Source of the DNA: Phyllostachys edulis
Lineage: Eukaryota > Streptophyta > Magnoliopsida > Poales > Poaceae
NCBI GenBank assembly: GCA_036346405.1
Contig: CM070562.1
Coordinates: forward strand, 100,240,784-100,304,783
Direction: 5' to 3'
DNA length: 64,000 nt
The position numbers and the translations under genes were made by a program. The notes below the pieces were generated by a model, which worked only from the letters and a program-made list of their open reading frames with translations, had not been told where the DNA came from and did no database searches. Below, piece after piece: positions 1-12,480 of the stretch (position 1 is its first letter; each line of letters begins with the position of its first letter).

Positions 1-45
1 CGAGCTTTGTTTGAGGTTGCCGTTTGTTCCGTTTGTAGCTCAAGC

Positions 46-111
46 ATGGAAGATAGCAACGTTCTGATTTTGCCCTGCAAGAGGAAGAACAAAGCACAAG
101 GGAAAGCCAAG
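46..111 (+). pseudogene. DEAH13: DEAH13 exon 1 (first 22 codons)
   Basis: The ATG at 46 opens a 22-codon exon that begins MEDSNVLILPCKRKNK and ends in a GT donor (GTAATG) at 112. The start is the first ATG in the window and matches the usual N-terminus of plant DEAH13. The upstream 45 bases are 5'UTR; the promoter lies outside the window. Confidence 0.8.
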
Positions 112-206
112 GTAATGCCAATTTAATTCGGCCCCGTTTCTTCGGTTTCCTTTCCACCCAGTGTTAAGATGTGGCTGTGTGAGTTCTGTAACCTCTGAAT
201 TGCCAG

Positions 207-281
207 GATGGTAAGAAAGACAAGAACAAGGAAGACCCGAAGATGAGCAAGAGTAAGCTCAAAAAGCTGCAGAAATTGAAG
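207..281 (+). pseudogene. DEAH13: DEAH13 exon 2 (25 codons, Lys-rich)
   Basis: A clean TTGCCAG acceptor (to 206) and a GTGCGC donor (282) bound 75 bases in phase 0. They encode a lysine-rich stretch containing KMSKSKLKKLQKLK, typical of the basic nucleolar-targeting tail of this family. The exon is an exact multiple of three and has no defect. Confidence 0.8.
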
Positions 282-363
282 GTGCGCGTGCTTAACCTTG
301 CCTAGTGGTATTTCTTTTGCTCGTAGTTGGTTCTTAAATCAATCCCGGTCTAATTGTTCCCAG

Positions 364-375
364 GAGGAAAAGCAA
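364..375 (+). pseudogene. DEAH13: DEAH13 exon 3, part before the MULE
   Basis: The acceptor CAG at 361-363 is followed by codons for E-E-K-Q. The last nine bases (367-375, GAAAAGCAA) are the left copy of the MULE target duplication. The same nine bases recur at 12897-12905, after which the exon resumes in the same frame. Confidence 0.85.
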
Positions 376-460
376 GAATTTTTTTTATTTGGCCTGTAGC
401 ACCACGTAATTGCCACGTAATTGCAAAAATGACCCCTTTGCACTGTATTTTCACATCTAG
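376..460 (+). repeat. Left terminal inverted repeat of MULE-1
   Basis: It begins GAATTTTTTTTATTTGGCC and contains CACGTAATTGCAAAAATGAC, which pairs with the right end at about 12812-12896. The 11-mer CACGTAATTGC is duplicated in this copy only. Confidence 0.85.
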
Positions 461-1227
461 ACCCTATATGAGCGCGGAAGTGAGGGGTGGCCGACGCGTT
501 TCCTTCAAGGCCGACGAAGCGCGGAAGGCAAATGGCCGTGAAACCAAATGGCCAAGCGAAGTCGATGATGGGATCGGCCACCTTCCGCGGATGAATGGCG
601 CGGAGGCGCGGCGATATCTGCGCGTGGAAGGCGGAAGGGTGGCCGCATATGCATGATGGCCCACCGCAGAAAGAGCCAGGGGTTTAAGCGGATTGCAGCG
701 GTTGGCGATTAGAATTTTCAGTGGATTAGCGGCGATTAGGGTTTCCAACGGGACGAGATTAGGGTTTTTAGCATGATGGTTAGAGTTTCCAACTGTCTAG
801 GATTTCGTTCTGGTTAGCGCTTTTATGAATACGAAATTGTTTGACTATTTCGATTAGGGTTGCTTTTACTTAATCTGAAATTGTTTCACTATTTCGCTTA
901 GGGTTTCAACGCAATCGATATTTGTAAAACAAAAACATTATTAAGAAATATGGGCACGAGGTTTGTAAATTAGGTTTTTTTTCTCCAAAATCGTGGTTTC
1001 AAATACTATTCTTGTATTGTTTGTAGTAATTTCAAAATGTAGCAAATGAGTTTAGAAAATTACTTAAACTTTTGTGGAGCCTCCTGTCATGTTGTTGTTG
1101 CTTCTATAATTTTTCTATTATTTAATTCGCTCGGAGAAATGATGATTAATAAGCATATCAGATGAGGTATAACCCTGAGGATGTCGTCCAAGTAAACTTT
1201 GTCTGCTGAAACACTTGTTGTACTATT

Positions 1228-1504
1228 GGAGTCTCTCCTCGATGAAGTTGTCTGAACGTATACGTGTATATAGCCAGCAATGATGAAGTACTTTATGAAG
1301 TTTATACAAAATATGATCAAGGATCGAGAACGCCGTTGATTATGAAGATACCCTAAAACATGGAGTCTCTCCTCGATGAAGTCGTCTGAACGTATACACG
1401 TATATAGGCAGGTAGTCGATGAAGTACTTTATGAAGCTTATACGTAATATGATCAAGAGGCTGAGAACGCTCGTTGTGATTATGAAGATGCCCTAAAACA
1501 TGAA
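1228..1504. repeat. Tandem duplication, period about 134 bp, inside MULE-1
   Basis: GGAGTCTCTCCTCGATGAAG occurs at 1228 and 1362, and similarity continues through both units (for example GAAGTACTTTATGAAG and TATGATCAAG in each). The second unit can be read on the plus strand as a short protein-like stretch up to about 1560. I do not recognise it. Confidence 0.7.
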
Positions 1505-1559
1505 GGATTCGATGTCGGTGCGAATGGTTCTTTCTGGGATTCCACTAGAAAAGACATAC

Positions 1560-2330
1560 TTGCAATATAGGCTTGCTTTCATGGCTTAGCAGAGACACGG
1601 AACCAGAACTACATTAGAGTCCGCCGACGTACATCGCTACACGTAGCCACATGGCATGATGGTTCGCTAATTGCTTTAGTCATCCTTACTACTACTACTA
1701 CTAGACATCGCAACACAAGCATCCGGACCATGTAATTATACATGCCTTTAGGGATAGTAAAAACATGACTCGGGTAGGATCGGGACTACTACTAATGACT
1801 CGACCTCTCGTGGGACCGGCCATTTTCCTTTCTTTGCTAGCTCGGCGTTGAACTCTCGCCGACCTCTTTGGTCTTGGCCGTACTTTCCCTCTTTCTCACG
1901 CTTTCTCTCATGAGCCTCGCGGCTCCTCGCTACCAGACGCCTCCAGATGAGCTTGTGTCTCCCGACGATATCTTTCATTGTGCTTGTCGTTGCGGCCGCT
2001 TCCTCTAGGATCTCGCGGTCTCTTTGTTCATGCCATCGTCCATGTCGAGACCATTGGTCATGTGGATGGATTCGTGGTCGATCCACTGCGGTAGCCACAT
2101 AGCGGATCCGGGGACTACGGTAGACGGGAGAGGTTGTTAGTGCGTGACTTTGAAAGAGAAATAGTACGGGAACACACTGTAAATGGTCCTTACCGACTGA
2201 TGATATCTGCTCGTGTCCCGACGTCGGTCGGGATAGTCGCCGGAGTAGTTTGCGCAACCCCAAAGAACGCATGCCCAGCCGAGGGTGCTTGGACTTGAAG
2301 AACTTGCACCGTCCTCGCACCAACAGAGGG
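1560..2330 (-). other. Unrecognised coding-like remnant in MULE-1
   Basis: A 191-codon open frame on the minus strand (1748-2323) has a charged C-terminal half rich in Arg, Glu and Lys, with no domain I recognise. Its N-terminal part overlaps the repeat and promoter-like region at 2.4-2.6 kb in reverse. It may be a leftover of retrotransposon or MULE coding sequence, or chance. Confidence 0.2.
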
Positions 2331-2429
2331 CGTTCCCTGGCAGGTGTTGCGCGAACGCCGGCTGAACGTTCGGCATGGGGTTGTTGCTACGGGGGGTGGG
2401 GTTGCCACGGGGGCGGGTCTTGTCACCGC

Positions 2430-2640
2430 AAAGTCGCCTCGTGTGGTCTTGTCATCTGCAAGCAAAGTCGCCTGTGGTCATGTCATCGCGTATGGTCAGT
2501 CTCCTTTGGTCTTGTCATCGCGCAAAGTCGCCCTGCTTGGTCTTGTCTTCGCAAGCAGCAGCAACCCCATCTGGTCTTGTCATCTGCAAGCTAATACATT
2601 ATCCGTTTTGTTAGCCTCCCCCTGCGGGCTATAAAATGCA
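2430..2640 (+). promoter_or_regulatory. Degenerate GGTCTTGTCATC repeats followed by a TATA box
   Basis: TGGTCTTGTCATC or close variants recur about five times between 2442 and 2590, often followed by GCAAGCAAAGTCGCC-like sequence. The run ends at GGGCTATAAAATGCACG, with TATAAAA at 2630-2636. This looks like a TE promoter with an upstream repeat array. No clear coding sequence follows. Confidence 0.4.
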
Positions 2641-2957
2641 CGCCCCACGCTCCGAAAGTAGGACCACTCGACCCTTGAAACCGTAGGAAGTAGAACTTTC
2701 TCCGTCAGACAAGAATATACGATGGCGAGACGCCAGGATCACCCAACCGGTCGCCAAGCGGCACCTTCTCCCGAAAGGAGGGAGGACTTCGCCCTAACTA
2801 CCGGCTGATGCCGAACAAGCGTGCTCAACCCAGATGGCCGAAATGCGACACGTGAGAGGACGCTATTGTGCAGTCATAGATCGCCTCTCGATGGCGACGG
2901 TATTTCTTCCGATGCCCATACTCGAGGTAAATAGTTTTGTTCATGTTATCGCTATAT

Positions 2958-5209
2958 CAGAATACCCCAAATTTCAACTTGAGCCCGGAATGCTACTAAA
3001 TAAACATGATAACAATTTAAACATAAAGCATAACTCTAAATTTCGGCAGAACCTCCTTTGTATAGCTAGCTATACCGGGGGTTCCAACAGATGCATATAT
3101 CATAATCAATATTCTAACATCCAGAATTAATCAAAAGCATTCAAAATATGCTAATCAGCTAAAGCATAAACAAGGATATCCAAAATAAGCTACCCTCATT
3201 ATTACAATTAATCCAATGCATTCATGCATAACCATAATTAATCCTTAAGCAGTTTGCTTATTATTAAAGTACGATCTAAATGTTATTCAGCTTTAAAGTT
3301 GTGTGGTAGTGAGTGCATCCAAGGCAAGCCTACTCCCTCCTATGCATGCCGTTCTTGCAAGTGGTACCTAAAAGCACAACAAAAGTAAGAGTGAGTCCAA
3401 AGACTCAACAAGTACCAATAAATAAACATTAACTCACAGTTATAGCATCAACATCCCATAAGAAAACATTACACTAAAACAACTCACATGTTTGTGTAAT
3501 GCAAATGAGCAATGCATCTTTTTCTCTTTTACTCTTTTCGCATTTTACCGGTAATGCGGGGTATACAACCGTTGATGTATACCCTTGTCTGTGCCCTCTA
3601 GCATAAGTACCAAGAGTCTATACTCCATAAGTATAGGGACCACAGCCCATCATCTTCATAATGAGGACCTCTACTCAATGCCCACATTCTACGAACGTGG
3701 GGACCACAAGTCCGTCATCTACATGACGGGGACCTCCAATATGCATACTTGGTCACCATGTGACCAAGTCTCAAGGATGCTCTTAACATGCACATGTACC
3801 AGTACTCTATCTTTCAATAACATGTATATCAATAACTACATATCAGAATCTTAAACTTTAAATAACATGTATGGCAACAACAACATACATGAATAGCCTT
3901 TAGCCATAACTCAAGCATTCAATATTCTTATTCATACATATCACACTATAAATTGCATAGCTAATATGTATAAAACACAGGCATTCACTATCAAACATTC
4001 ATAGTTATACTAACAACCAGGGTACTTGCCTCAACCGTGCGAGAACAAAGGACGTGAAGAGGGCGCTGCCACCGGGACCAATCCTCCACCTAAATATAAT
4101 TATAAAGCATGCTAAAACAATCATATTGGACCAAAAACACAACTAGTAACACAACTGAACTCACTGTACTCTCTAGCGCATTCCCAATTCCAACCCCTAA
4201 AGGTCGATCTGTCCCCTCTGTGGACAGCCATATTCTAAAATTCATATATTTTAGTACAGGAGTCCAAATGAGGTGTTTTTGGACTTTCTGGAAAGGTTAT
4301 CAATTTCTCTAAATAAGCCTATTTGATGAGTTTTTCTGAATCGACCATCAAATACCCCTACCAAGCTAATTAACAAAACATCGAATTCGCGTTGGGTTTT
4401 CTGGACAGTAATACCAAAATTACCATAACTTTCTGTACGATTGTCCAAATTTTGCTTTTTTGAGCTTTCTGGAAAGCTGAGACAATAATCTACAACTTTA
4501 ATTATATTAAGATCCTCTAATTTTCCCTTTAACTAATCACTTAATTCAGATTACTAACTGCTGTCAGGATACCGACAGATTAGCGAGATGTACTCGCTAT
4601 AAAATTCATAACTTCGCTCTGAGGGTCCAAATAAAGTGAACTAGCACTTCACGGAAAGATGACGACGCCCTCTACACTACTCTAAGAGACGCCTAGGATG
4701 AATCCGCAGATAACTACCTCAAAACCGGCTTGCCAACACCGATCGCACTAAAACGGATCTACTACCGACATCGCTTAAATACGCAAATACTTTACCAAAC
4801 GAATGGGGATCAGGGTTTACCCTTGAAGATCCGCTGAAGTACACGAAGAACACCCCGCAATCTCCCTTCCCCTTCATTTCTCCCTTCTTCCCCTTCCTCT
4901 TCTTCTTCTTCTTGACCGAGCAATCACCCGGGTGACCTTCCTTCTTCCTCCACTTGGCCGGTAGCAATAAGGATCTTCTTCACCGCAATGAGGAGAAGGT
5001 GCACTTCAAAGAAGACATCAGAAGGCGGCCGTCAGTAGCTGATGACGGACTAGGGTTTCCCCCTCCTTTTATTGGTGGCCGGCCCCTAATGGGCCTCCTA
5101 GGCCAAAGCCTGAGGCCCAAGTTACCGAAGAACTGCAGAAACCCCCTTTTTCTTATGTCTAATTTCTCTTTTGAACGCTTTCTTTCTTAGAATAAATCGT
5201 AGTATTACA
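2958..5209. mobile_element. Probable solo LTR-like segment (Gypsy-like) nested in MULE-1
   Basis: The segment starts near AGAATACCCCAAATTTCAAC, which resembles a decayed TGTAATACCCC, and ends GTAGTATTACA. TGTAATAC and GTATTACA would be inverted LTR tips. AATAC is present just outside the right end (5210-5214). Text typical of grass Gypsy LTRs fills it (spaced poly-A-rich tracts, hairpins, CT-rich tract at 4857-4915). No polyprotein is attached. The boundaries, especially the left one, are uncertain. Confidence 0.4.
3558..3768. repeat. Array of short stem-loops in the LTR-like segment
   Basis: Short inverted repeats follow one another: 3559-3566 with 3577-3584; CTATACT/AGTATAG (3618-3624 with 3630-3636); a weaker one near 3648-3666; CCCAC/GTGGG (3681-3685 with 3697-3701, extendable by TTC/GAA); CCGTCAT/ATGACGG (3712-3718 with 3723-3729); CTTGGTCAC/GTGACCAAG (3748-3756 with 3760-3768). 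GGACC occurs between several of them. Confidence 0.75.
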
Positions 5210-5929
5210 AATACGTCCTCCATACTAATCGTCCCTTGCAGCAGATGGCGAAATACAACTTTACTCGCTGGATCGATCCTCCCATGAACGATATGTTTCG
5301 ATGCACGGATACATTGTGAACCGAATCTTTGATTTGGGCGCAAATTGATGATCTCAAGAAGCAAAATGATGACCTCCGCCAACAGATGCAAACATGAGTA
5401 GGGCAACGAGGAGGTCGTGAACATAGGAAGTTCCTATGATCCCACATCTTTGCTTCTTGAACCCTATTTGCATATGTGCGTGCTTACAACGATGGCTACC
5501 ACGTCCGAGGCGCCTCAGAGAACACTCTATGTGGATAATACGAGGCACCTTCTATCATTAGGCACCTTCAGACGCAATTATGTTCAATCTCATAAAGCAT
5601 GTAACTTGTAGCGCGAGGCACCTTCTATCACGCCGCTTTTTATCGAAGTTGATCGTTGCATCAATGTGTCGTGTGCATTAACTATAAACCTAAACCCTAA
5701 CTCGTGTAATGCAAGGATACACGGCAGTTAATCCATTCATGAAGGAGTGCGATGCATAAGTAAATAGTGGACATACAATCTCATTACAACTGTACTTCTA
5801 ATTGGCAGAAACAAGAAATAATAGTAGAACACACTAAAACTCATGGTCCTTGCCTCCGCCGCTGTAGCTGCTTCGAAGGGAATGTGAACCTGTCCGGGGA
5901 ATGTCATGTCTCTTAAAAGTCGTAGTGTG

Positions 5930-8440
5930 ACTACTGCGTGGGAGGCGGTATCACATAGAACTCATTGTAGGGAGCCGGGTAAGACTCGAGCATATCGTCC
6001 ACCCACTCGTCCTGCAGAAACGGCACTACTGCGTTAGGGCAAAGGTTATGACCTTTGCAATCGTAGTCATGTTGGAAAGGATGTACCACGAGTTTGGGCG
6101 CGTCGCGATCCTTAGCCTTCATGTCCAATTAGTCCTCCGCACACCGAAATTCGGTGGGCTACGTGAGTTTACCGTAGCGTGCAATGGGAAGATTGAATTA
6201 AGTATGTTACAATGTAGTGTATGTGGTCATGCGACGATGATGTTCCGGCACCTCGTTGTAAATAGTGCACAATACTTGTTCAATGATCGCCGAACCACGG
6301 GTTGCCCTCATGGACCTCGCCCGCCGCCCCGACGCTGCAGTGTCATGGCTAACGCCGCTCTGCCATTGAAATGGGCGAAGCCGTCGCCGTTCAAGTCCGG
6401 TCTGTCCACGGACGACGTAAGCGATAGCAGAGCGTCACACGCCGCAAGTGCCGAAAGAACAAACGGAAGTGAGATATATGTTACAAATAAGGGCACATGC
6501 AAACAATTAGGAGAACAAATCGTATTTGACATACCGCTTGCCCGAGGCCGAGGCGCGTGGAGGAAGAGCGACGGTAGCTAGGTTGACTCCCAAAGTGCGA
6601 CGGACGTGCAGACGGTAGTGCGAAGGAGGCGCCGAGACGCGGGAAGGAGGTCGTTTCTCGGTGTCCGCTGTCGCCGCCGAAGCTACGCTACAGTCGACCA
6701 CAAGTCATGGTCTGATTGCCGCCGCCGAGTCATCATAGACGCTGCGGCAAAGATATCTAGGAACCGGGAGGAGGTGCTGGTCCTCCCACGTCGTAGACCC
6801 TGGGCAGCCTCGGTGTTGATACTCTGAAGGCGGTCTAACTGCAAGGAAACCGAGAATAAGTTAGACGCGTTTCCCGTGCAAAAAAACTACGAAGAATATT
6901 TTACCGCCTCGCCTTGACGTGCCGCCCGATGAGTGTCGTGACTCGCTTTCGTCTGGCGTCGTCGTGACCTCCGTAGGGTGCTTTAGCGCGCACCAAGAAG
7001 GTCGCTTGGTGCGCTGAACGCATTCATGTCAAGTACGCAGCGTGTGTTTCGACGTCAGACGGCCGTGCGTGCCTCAGACGACGCTATTCGCCGCCTTCTC
7101 GGCCAGCGGCCGCCGTCCTGTGAGGTTGTGTCTCTCTAGTCGTCGCTCTTCCGCCTCTTGCCTCGTTTGCCTGCAGGTGAATTTGGACGTTAGGCAATCG
7201 AAAAAAGAGATGCAGCCAATAGGTAAACCAAGTAACAACATACCTGTGGGACTTCGCTACAAGAGGTCATCCCGGAGGCGGTGGCACCTGCTGGTAAAGC
7301 CCGAACTGTCTCATGACCCGCTGTGGTGAGTACGGCTTGACCATATGGGAGAACACTAGATGGCAGGTCATCATCCAGTATGCGTAGTCCTGATTGCACT
7401 GAGAGGACAAGCCGTACAGGGCCATCTCCACAAGGAACTGTATAGACCATGGGAACTACATGACCTCCACCTCGTGCAGAGTCTCGAACTGGTTGTGGAA
7501 CTCAGGGTAGACGCGCCTCGGCCGCTCCCTAGCCCAACCTAGCCGAGCACGTGTCCAGCGAGTGCCCATTGTGGGCCTTTCAACGGGGTCGGCGCCATCT
7601 CCGTCACTGTAAAACTCGGGGATGTGTTGGAAAGGGTGCACGGCGGTGCGGAAGTACGAATGGCCAACCGGGAAGTGCTCCCACGACCACACCTGCAAGA
7701 GAATGTAGCATATCATGAGAGACTAGCTCCCGGCCGTCTCTTGTTGTGAGGCATCACACAAGCCTCGGTACGTGGCGCAAAACATCTTCGAGAGCCCCAA
7801 CTATATCAAGACACCTCGTCGGGCTAGCGTCGCCAACGCCCCAACGAAGATGGATGTAGCTAGGTGCACCCAATCTTTCTGAGTCATAGAAAACAAGACC
7901 CACCCAAAGAGGAAGAGCAGGTACGCAGGAAGTGTGTGCATGCGACCACGGATCGCGTGCACGGGGCAAACCATGTATCGTCGTAGCCAGGAATGTGGCA
8001 CACCAGATATGTTCTCCGGGATCGGGTCACCGAACCTCTCAGCCATCCGCACCTTCCACCGTCGCTCGGGAGGTGGCACTCTTCATGACCCGCAGCGGTA
8101 GTCCTCAGAAGTATAGCGACGCCCCGCAGAGTAACGGTCATCTCCCCACCGGAAGTGGAAAGTGTCGTCTCCGGTCTCCAACGGTCTCTGACGCGGACAA
8201 CAATGGCGCGTCAAATGGCTCGTGCTCCAAGTCCAACAGACGGGCAATGGGCAAAAGTCCAGTGTCCCGTAGTAGTAGGATGTACCGTTGGTCCAAAGGC
8301 CAGTGCTCTCTGGGACTCATGAGGACAAAGCTCGGAGGACCCACGCCGAATGACCACGCGTGGCATTGGTGTCCCCGATCCCACCGTGGGTCAAGCAGCT
8401 CGTATGATACGTCGTCTGCAGGCTGCGCCATCTCCTGAGG
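5930..8440 (-). pseudogene. Plant mobile domain (PMD, MAIN-like) gene remnant in MULE-1
   Basis: Reading right to left, frames at about 8440-8138 give the opening of a PMD protein: RYILLLRDTGLLPIARLLDL (the usual L..aGLl.laRl), then FDAPLLSA and TVTLRGVAILL, matching the family's T.TLqDVa.LLGLP. Further pieces include FYDSERLGAP and VERPTMGTRW with RRVYPEFHNQFETLH, then VMRQFG-like text near 7290-7330. PMD proteins (MAIN, MAIL1) are nuclear proteins linked to TE silencing, and PMDs also occur inside MULEs and retrotransposons. Several stops and frame shifts show decay. The downstream piece at 5931-6128 is not recognised. Confidence 0.65.
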
Positions 8441-8499
8441 TACGTATAACAAGTTAGTGTGTAAATAAAACAGGACGTAAAAATAAGCAAAACGAAAGC

Positions 8500-8770
8500 G
8501 AAACATATAGCATACATACACAACAGACAAATGATAAGAACCATTGTCCGACACATTCCAACATATAGAACACGATATGGCAACAACTATTGTCCAACAC
8601 ATTCCAACACGTACAACACGATAACGCCTAACACATTACAACAAACATATAGCATACAACATATAGAACACGATATGACAACAGCCATTGTCCGACACAT
8701 TCCAACACGTACAACACGATAACGCCTAACGCATTACAACAAACATATAGCATACATACATAGGCGATGA
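8500..8770. repeat. Tandem repeat, period about 98 bp, between the two MULE-1 genes
   Basis: Units starting GATATGGCAACAACTATTG (8574) and GATATGACAACAGCCATTG (8672) share nearly all following bases (CACATTCCAACACGTAC, ACAACACGATAACGCCTAAC). A partial unit precedes them. It lies in the spacer between transposase and PMD gene. Confidence 0.8.
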
Positions 8771-8889
8771 AACTTGCCGCTATTTGCTTTTGCTTGACCC
8801 AGTTCGTTTCGGGCAGCGGCGAACGAGTGGCCAATCGCCTTGCGTAGTTCCAGATCTCGGTGCCCAGCCTGCTGCCCACGCTAGCTATC

Positions 8890-11250
8890 ATCCATGTCGT
8901 TACGGATGTAGCGGGCTCGTCGCCTTCCACTACGGCCGCTTGAGTCGCTGTTCGGCACCCACTTCACGCGTGCCGGGCGAGGTCTCGTAATGCATGTCCA
9001 AACCGACGAATTGAACTCGGCACTCCAAGTGCCGTCTGAGTCTTGAATGTCATAGAACTTCGAGACGATATGCCGAGGATCGGCGCCACGCAGCAAGACG
9101 CCGTGTATACATGGGAGCAGGGCTTGTGAAGAAGCTGCGGCTTATTGCAGGTGCATGACGCTTCCCCATCGATCGAGTAGACTTGTTTGCGATCACCCCT
9201 AGTGTGACATGTCACATACTTCTGCCTCAGAAGGATCTCAAACTTCTTCCTGATGCCATCCATGGTCCTAACAGTGTGTGAACGAGCCTTTTCGACCTTC
9301 TTGTCCATGTAGGCTGCGCCACCTCCAAAATTGCTTGCCTTCGTCCATATGCTTCTTCACCATCATGGCTCTGTTGATGAAGTACCCACGGTACAGTTCG
9401 GCTCTCCTCAACAATTGCGGTGATCGGGAGGATCGGACACCCTTCAGACACCGCTGTGCACCTCCGACATGTTGGTCGTCATGATTCCGCATCGCACCAC
9501 CGGTGTCATGCAGCGAGACCATTTCTCTAAGTCGGGCGCGGCGACCATTTCCCATCAGTGAACTCCCCAACTCGACGGAGCTCTCCTGCTGCCGCCTCGC
9601 CTTAGCGTCACGGAATTCCTTACATGCTTGCTAGTATCCTCGCCCAATCCGTTTCTCCACTGGCCGAACTTCCGCTTTTGGTTCTCGCATGCATAGCTTC
9701 TTGAAGGTCTTCATCAGTCCCCGTGGAAGTTTGCCGCGAGATGCCTCATGCACCATCGATTCGTCGAGTTGTTCCACCGAAGGAGGTCAGGTCCGCTTTT
9801 GCATCGTGGCAACGCGACAAAGAATCCAAAGATTGCGGTCCGAGATGACGACACACTGGGTGGTCTTGAACCACCGCCCGCTTCACGTTTGCAGGGAACC
9901 ACGACCAATCGTCTGTGTTATCGCTCTCAACAATCGCAAAGGCTATGAGGAGTAATCGGTCGTTCATACGGCGTCGCTACTGCGGTGAGGATGGTGCCTT
10001 TGTACTTGCCAATGAGAAGGTGCCGCCCATCGACAAAGAAAGGGATTTACGATGATTTGAACCTCCGCCGCTCGTAAGGCCCGAAATACCTGTCAAGGAT
10101 AAAACACCGGCCCTTCATCGGATGCACCCGATCCAAATTTTGTCAATGTATGTCTCGATTCGACTCTGCAACTCGATGGAGCATTCTTGGGACAAAGTCG
10201 AGGCCTCTTCAGATGTGCTTAACATACACTCTAGGTCCTTCTGTTTACGTCGCCATACCTTGTCAGAAGCTAACTAGGAAGTCCACCGAATTGACAACAT
10301 CTGCCAAAAGTAGCTTCGGCGAGACAGATACATCAGCTACGACGAGGTGGCTTATTAGCTCCGCAATATATGAGGACGTCAGGTTGCGGTGCCTACGAAG
10401 TGGCTCTGCAAACTCGCATGTGTGATCCTTCAGCACCGTTATGCGGAAGTCCATGGTAGCACTTCTGAACCACTGCGCACGAACCTTGCCAGGGCAAGAT
10501 CCATCCACACACTTGACGACGTAGGTGTCAGGGTTGGACTTGTGCACCCGATACGTCCGGCTAATGTTGACGGCGTATCTGGCAATGGCCTACTGGGCAT
10601 CGCTCTTATTGGGGAAGCGCTGCCCTAAGAGCAGAGTATCTTCATTGAACCCTCACTCCACCTCCTATGGCTGCGGCAGAACCAGGGATGTCGCTGCGAT
10701 GTCGTCCAATCTAGATGAGACATACGCAACATCGGTGGTCACAACACCACCAACTACACCTCCTGTAGCAACTTCTCCATTAGGCTCCTCTTCAGAACTA
10801 GTTGTATCCACAACCTCCTCCTCGCTTTCAACCTCGCTTTCGGCAAGGTATTCATGGCGATCAATACGGTTGCCCACCACCTTTCCACGCCTTCGCTCGG
10901 CTCGAAAGTCTCCAAGACGCCTCAAGTCTCCATCACCCGCTTCGCCCACATCTCCGCATCTCAAGCAATGAAGTCAGATCAACTTTACTGTAACCACCCA
11001 TGGCGGATGATTCCGCCCTCTCCACAAACCGACATACACCATTGGCTCGCATATATTGCGAAGGGTGGTTGCACACAACCTCTATGTAGTTGGTCCACGG
11101 CGCCATCGCCACCTTGATAAGTTGCCAAAAGGTCTCGACCTTCACCATCCACCACCGAGGCATACAATGCCTCGACACGTAATCTCTTCCTTCGTGTCCC
11201 GATCGAACGCGAACGATACACCTCCTTAGCTCGTGATAGACTCATGTCCT
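8890..11250 (-). pseudogene. MuDR-type MULE transposase remnant
   Basis: Read on the minus strand from about 11250 down, there is an acidic linker (10665-10964). Then comes the MuDR DNA-binding domain at 10547-10263 (CVDGSCPGKVRAQWF, FRITVLKDHTC and RRHRNLTSSYIAEL). The transposase core near 10050 reads FFVDGRHLLIGKYKGTILTA, with the DDE-type FvDG..L.GKYKG motif. WCMRHLAANFH follows near 9750. The C-terminal SWIM zinc finger near 9150 reads CTCNKPQLLHKPCSH (CxC..CxH). Many stops and shifts break the frame, so no working enzyme is made. Confidence 0.8.
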
Positions 11251-11399
11251 TTAGGCTTGGTGCCCAGATCTGGCCCCGGCCACAATTTGATTCGTCCGCT
11301 CAGATGTGTCTGTCAAGGCAGACGAGACCATCGCCATAGAACACTAACAAGTCTTGAATCAACATGTTCAGGGAAGACGGCGTTGGGTTCTACGCGCAA

Positions 11400-12480
11400 A
11401 ACGACAAACATAAATAAATAAATACACTTGACTACGTGATGTTAGTATCAAGAAATCATGTGATGTTAGTATCAAATAACATATTGGATTAATTTTGCTC
11501 CTACTAATTCACATTTAGTTCAGTATTACAGGATTCAATTCTATATATGGAGTTGTAAATAAAAACACAGGACTTAAATGGGTAATTAAGTAACAAAAAT
11601 TATTAATATATTCTGCAGTTTGGCTATGTGACTTCTTTTGCTCTTGATTAATCTTTCCTAAATGTATTTCATACTTCTATTTCAATACTAAATAATATCC
11701 CACTAGGTTTAATGGTTTATGAATTACACAATGTTATTTTATTTTTCAAAAACAATTCAAATAATTCAGATATTTACATGGTTTCAAAATAGAGATTTTT
11801 ACTGCATGAAGGACTACCATATTAATCCCTACGTGCTAAATTCATCAAATCATAATATAGACAGATATGCATGTATACAATGAAAGCACAATGTACTACT
11901 CGACTACCGCAGTTAATTACCTCAACAAATGTACTACTTAACCGTGCTGAAGTAACGATCAAATAACATCAAGCACATTATTTTCATGACTAAGACGGCA
12001 TTAACACGACTAATTAAACAATGATATCCACATTAACTAAATATTTCGTTTACTAAGCATGGCTGCCTAACACATTCTACACTCTCAAGAAACTAGTACG
12101 GTAATAACAAATTAACTACGCTCATTGCATGTGTATTTACGTAATTATTACGAGACCACTAAGCTAATTACATGCTAATCACCTAGCTAAAACTATAGTC
12201 GCATGTACATAAAATTACCTTTTCTTGATGCTCGCAGTTTCCACCAACAACTTATGCACTTGAAAACCACCCAAAATGCCAAATGAAAACCAAAGAAAAT
12301 CCAACCGATAACCACCAAGCCTTCTTGCCTTCTTTGCCTCTCTCTCGCTCTCTTCTATGGCTCTCTCGCTTAGGTTGAAGAAATGGAAATGCGAATAAGT
12401 GAAGTTCTTCACTCGACCATTTTTAAAGCCATCCGAGGCAACAAATCGTGGAACGGGTCATGGCCACATTATTACTAAAT
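11400..12480. other. AT-rich non-coding part of MULE-1
   Basis: About 1.1 kb of AT-rich sequence with no reading frame, repeat or motif I can support. From 12490 the sequence turns GC-rich until the right inverted repeat. That part is also unrecognised. Confidence 0.5.
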
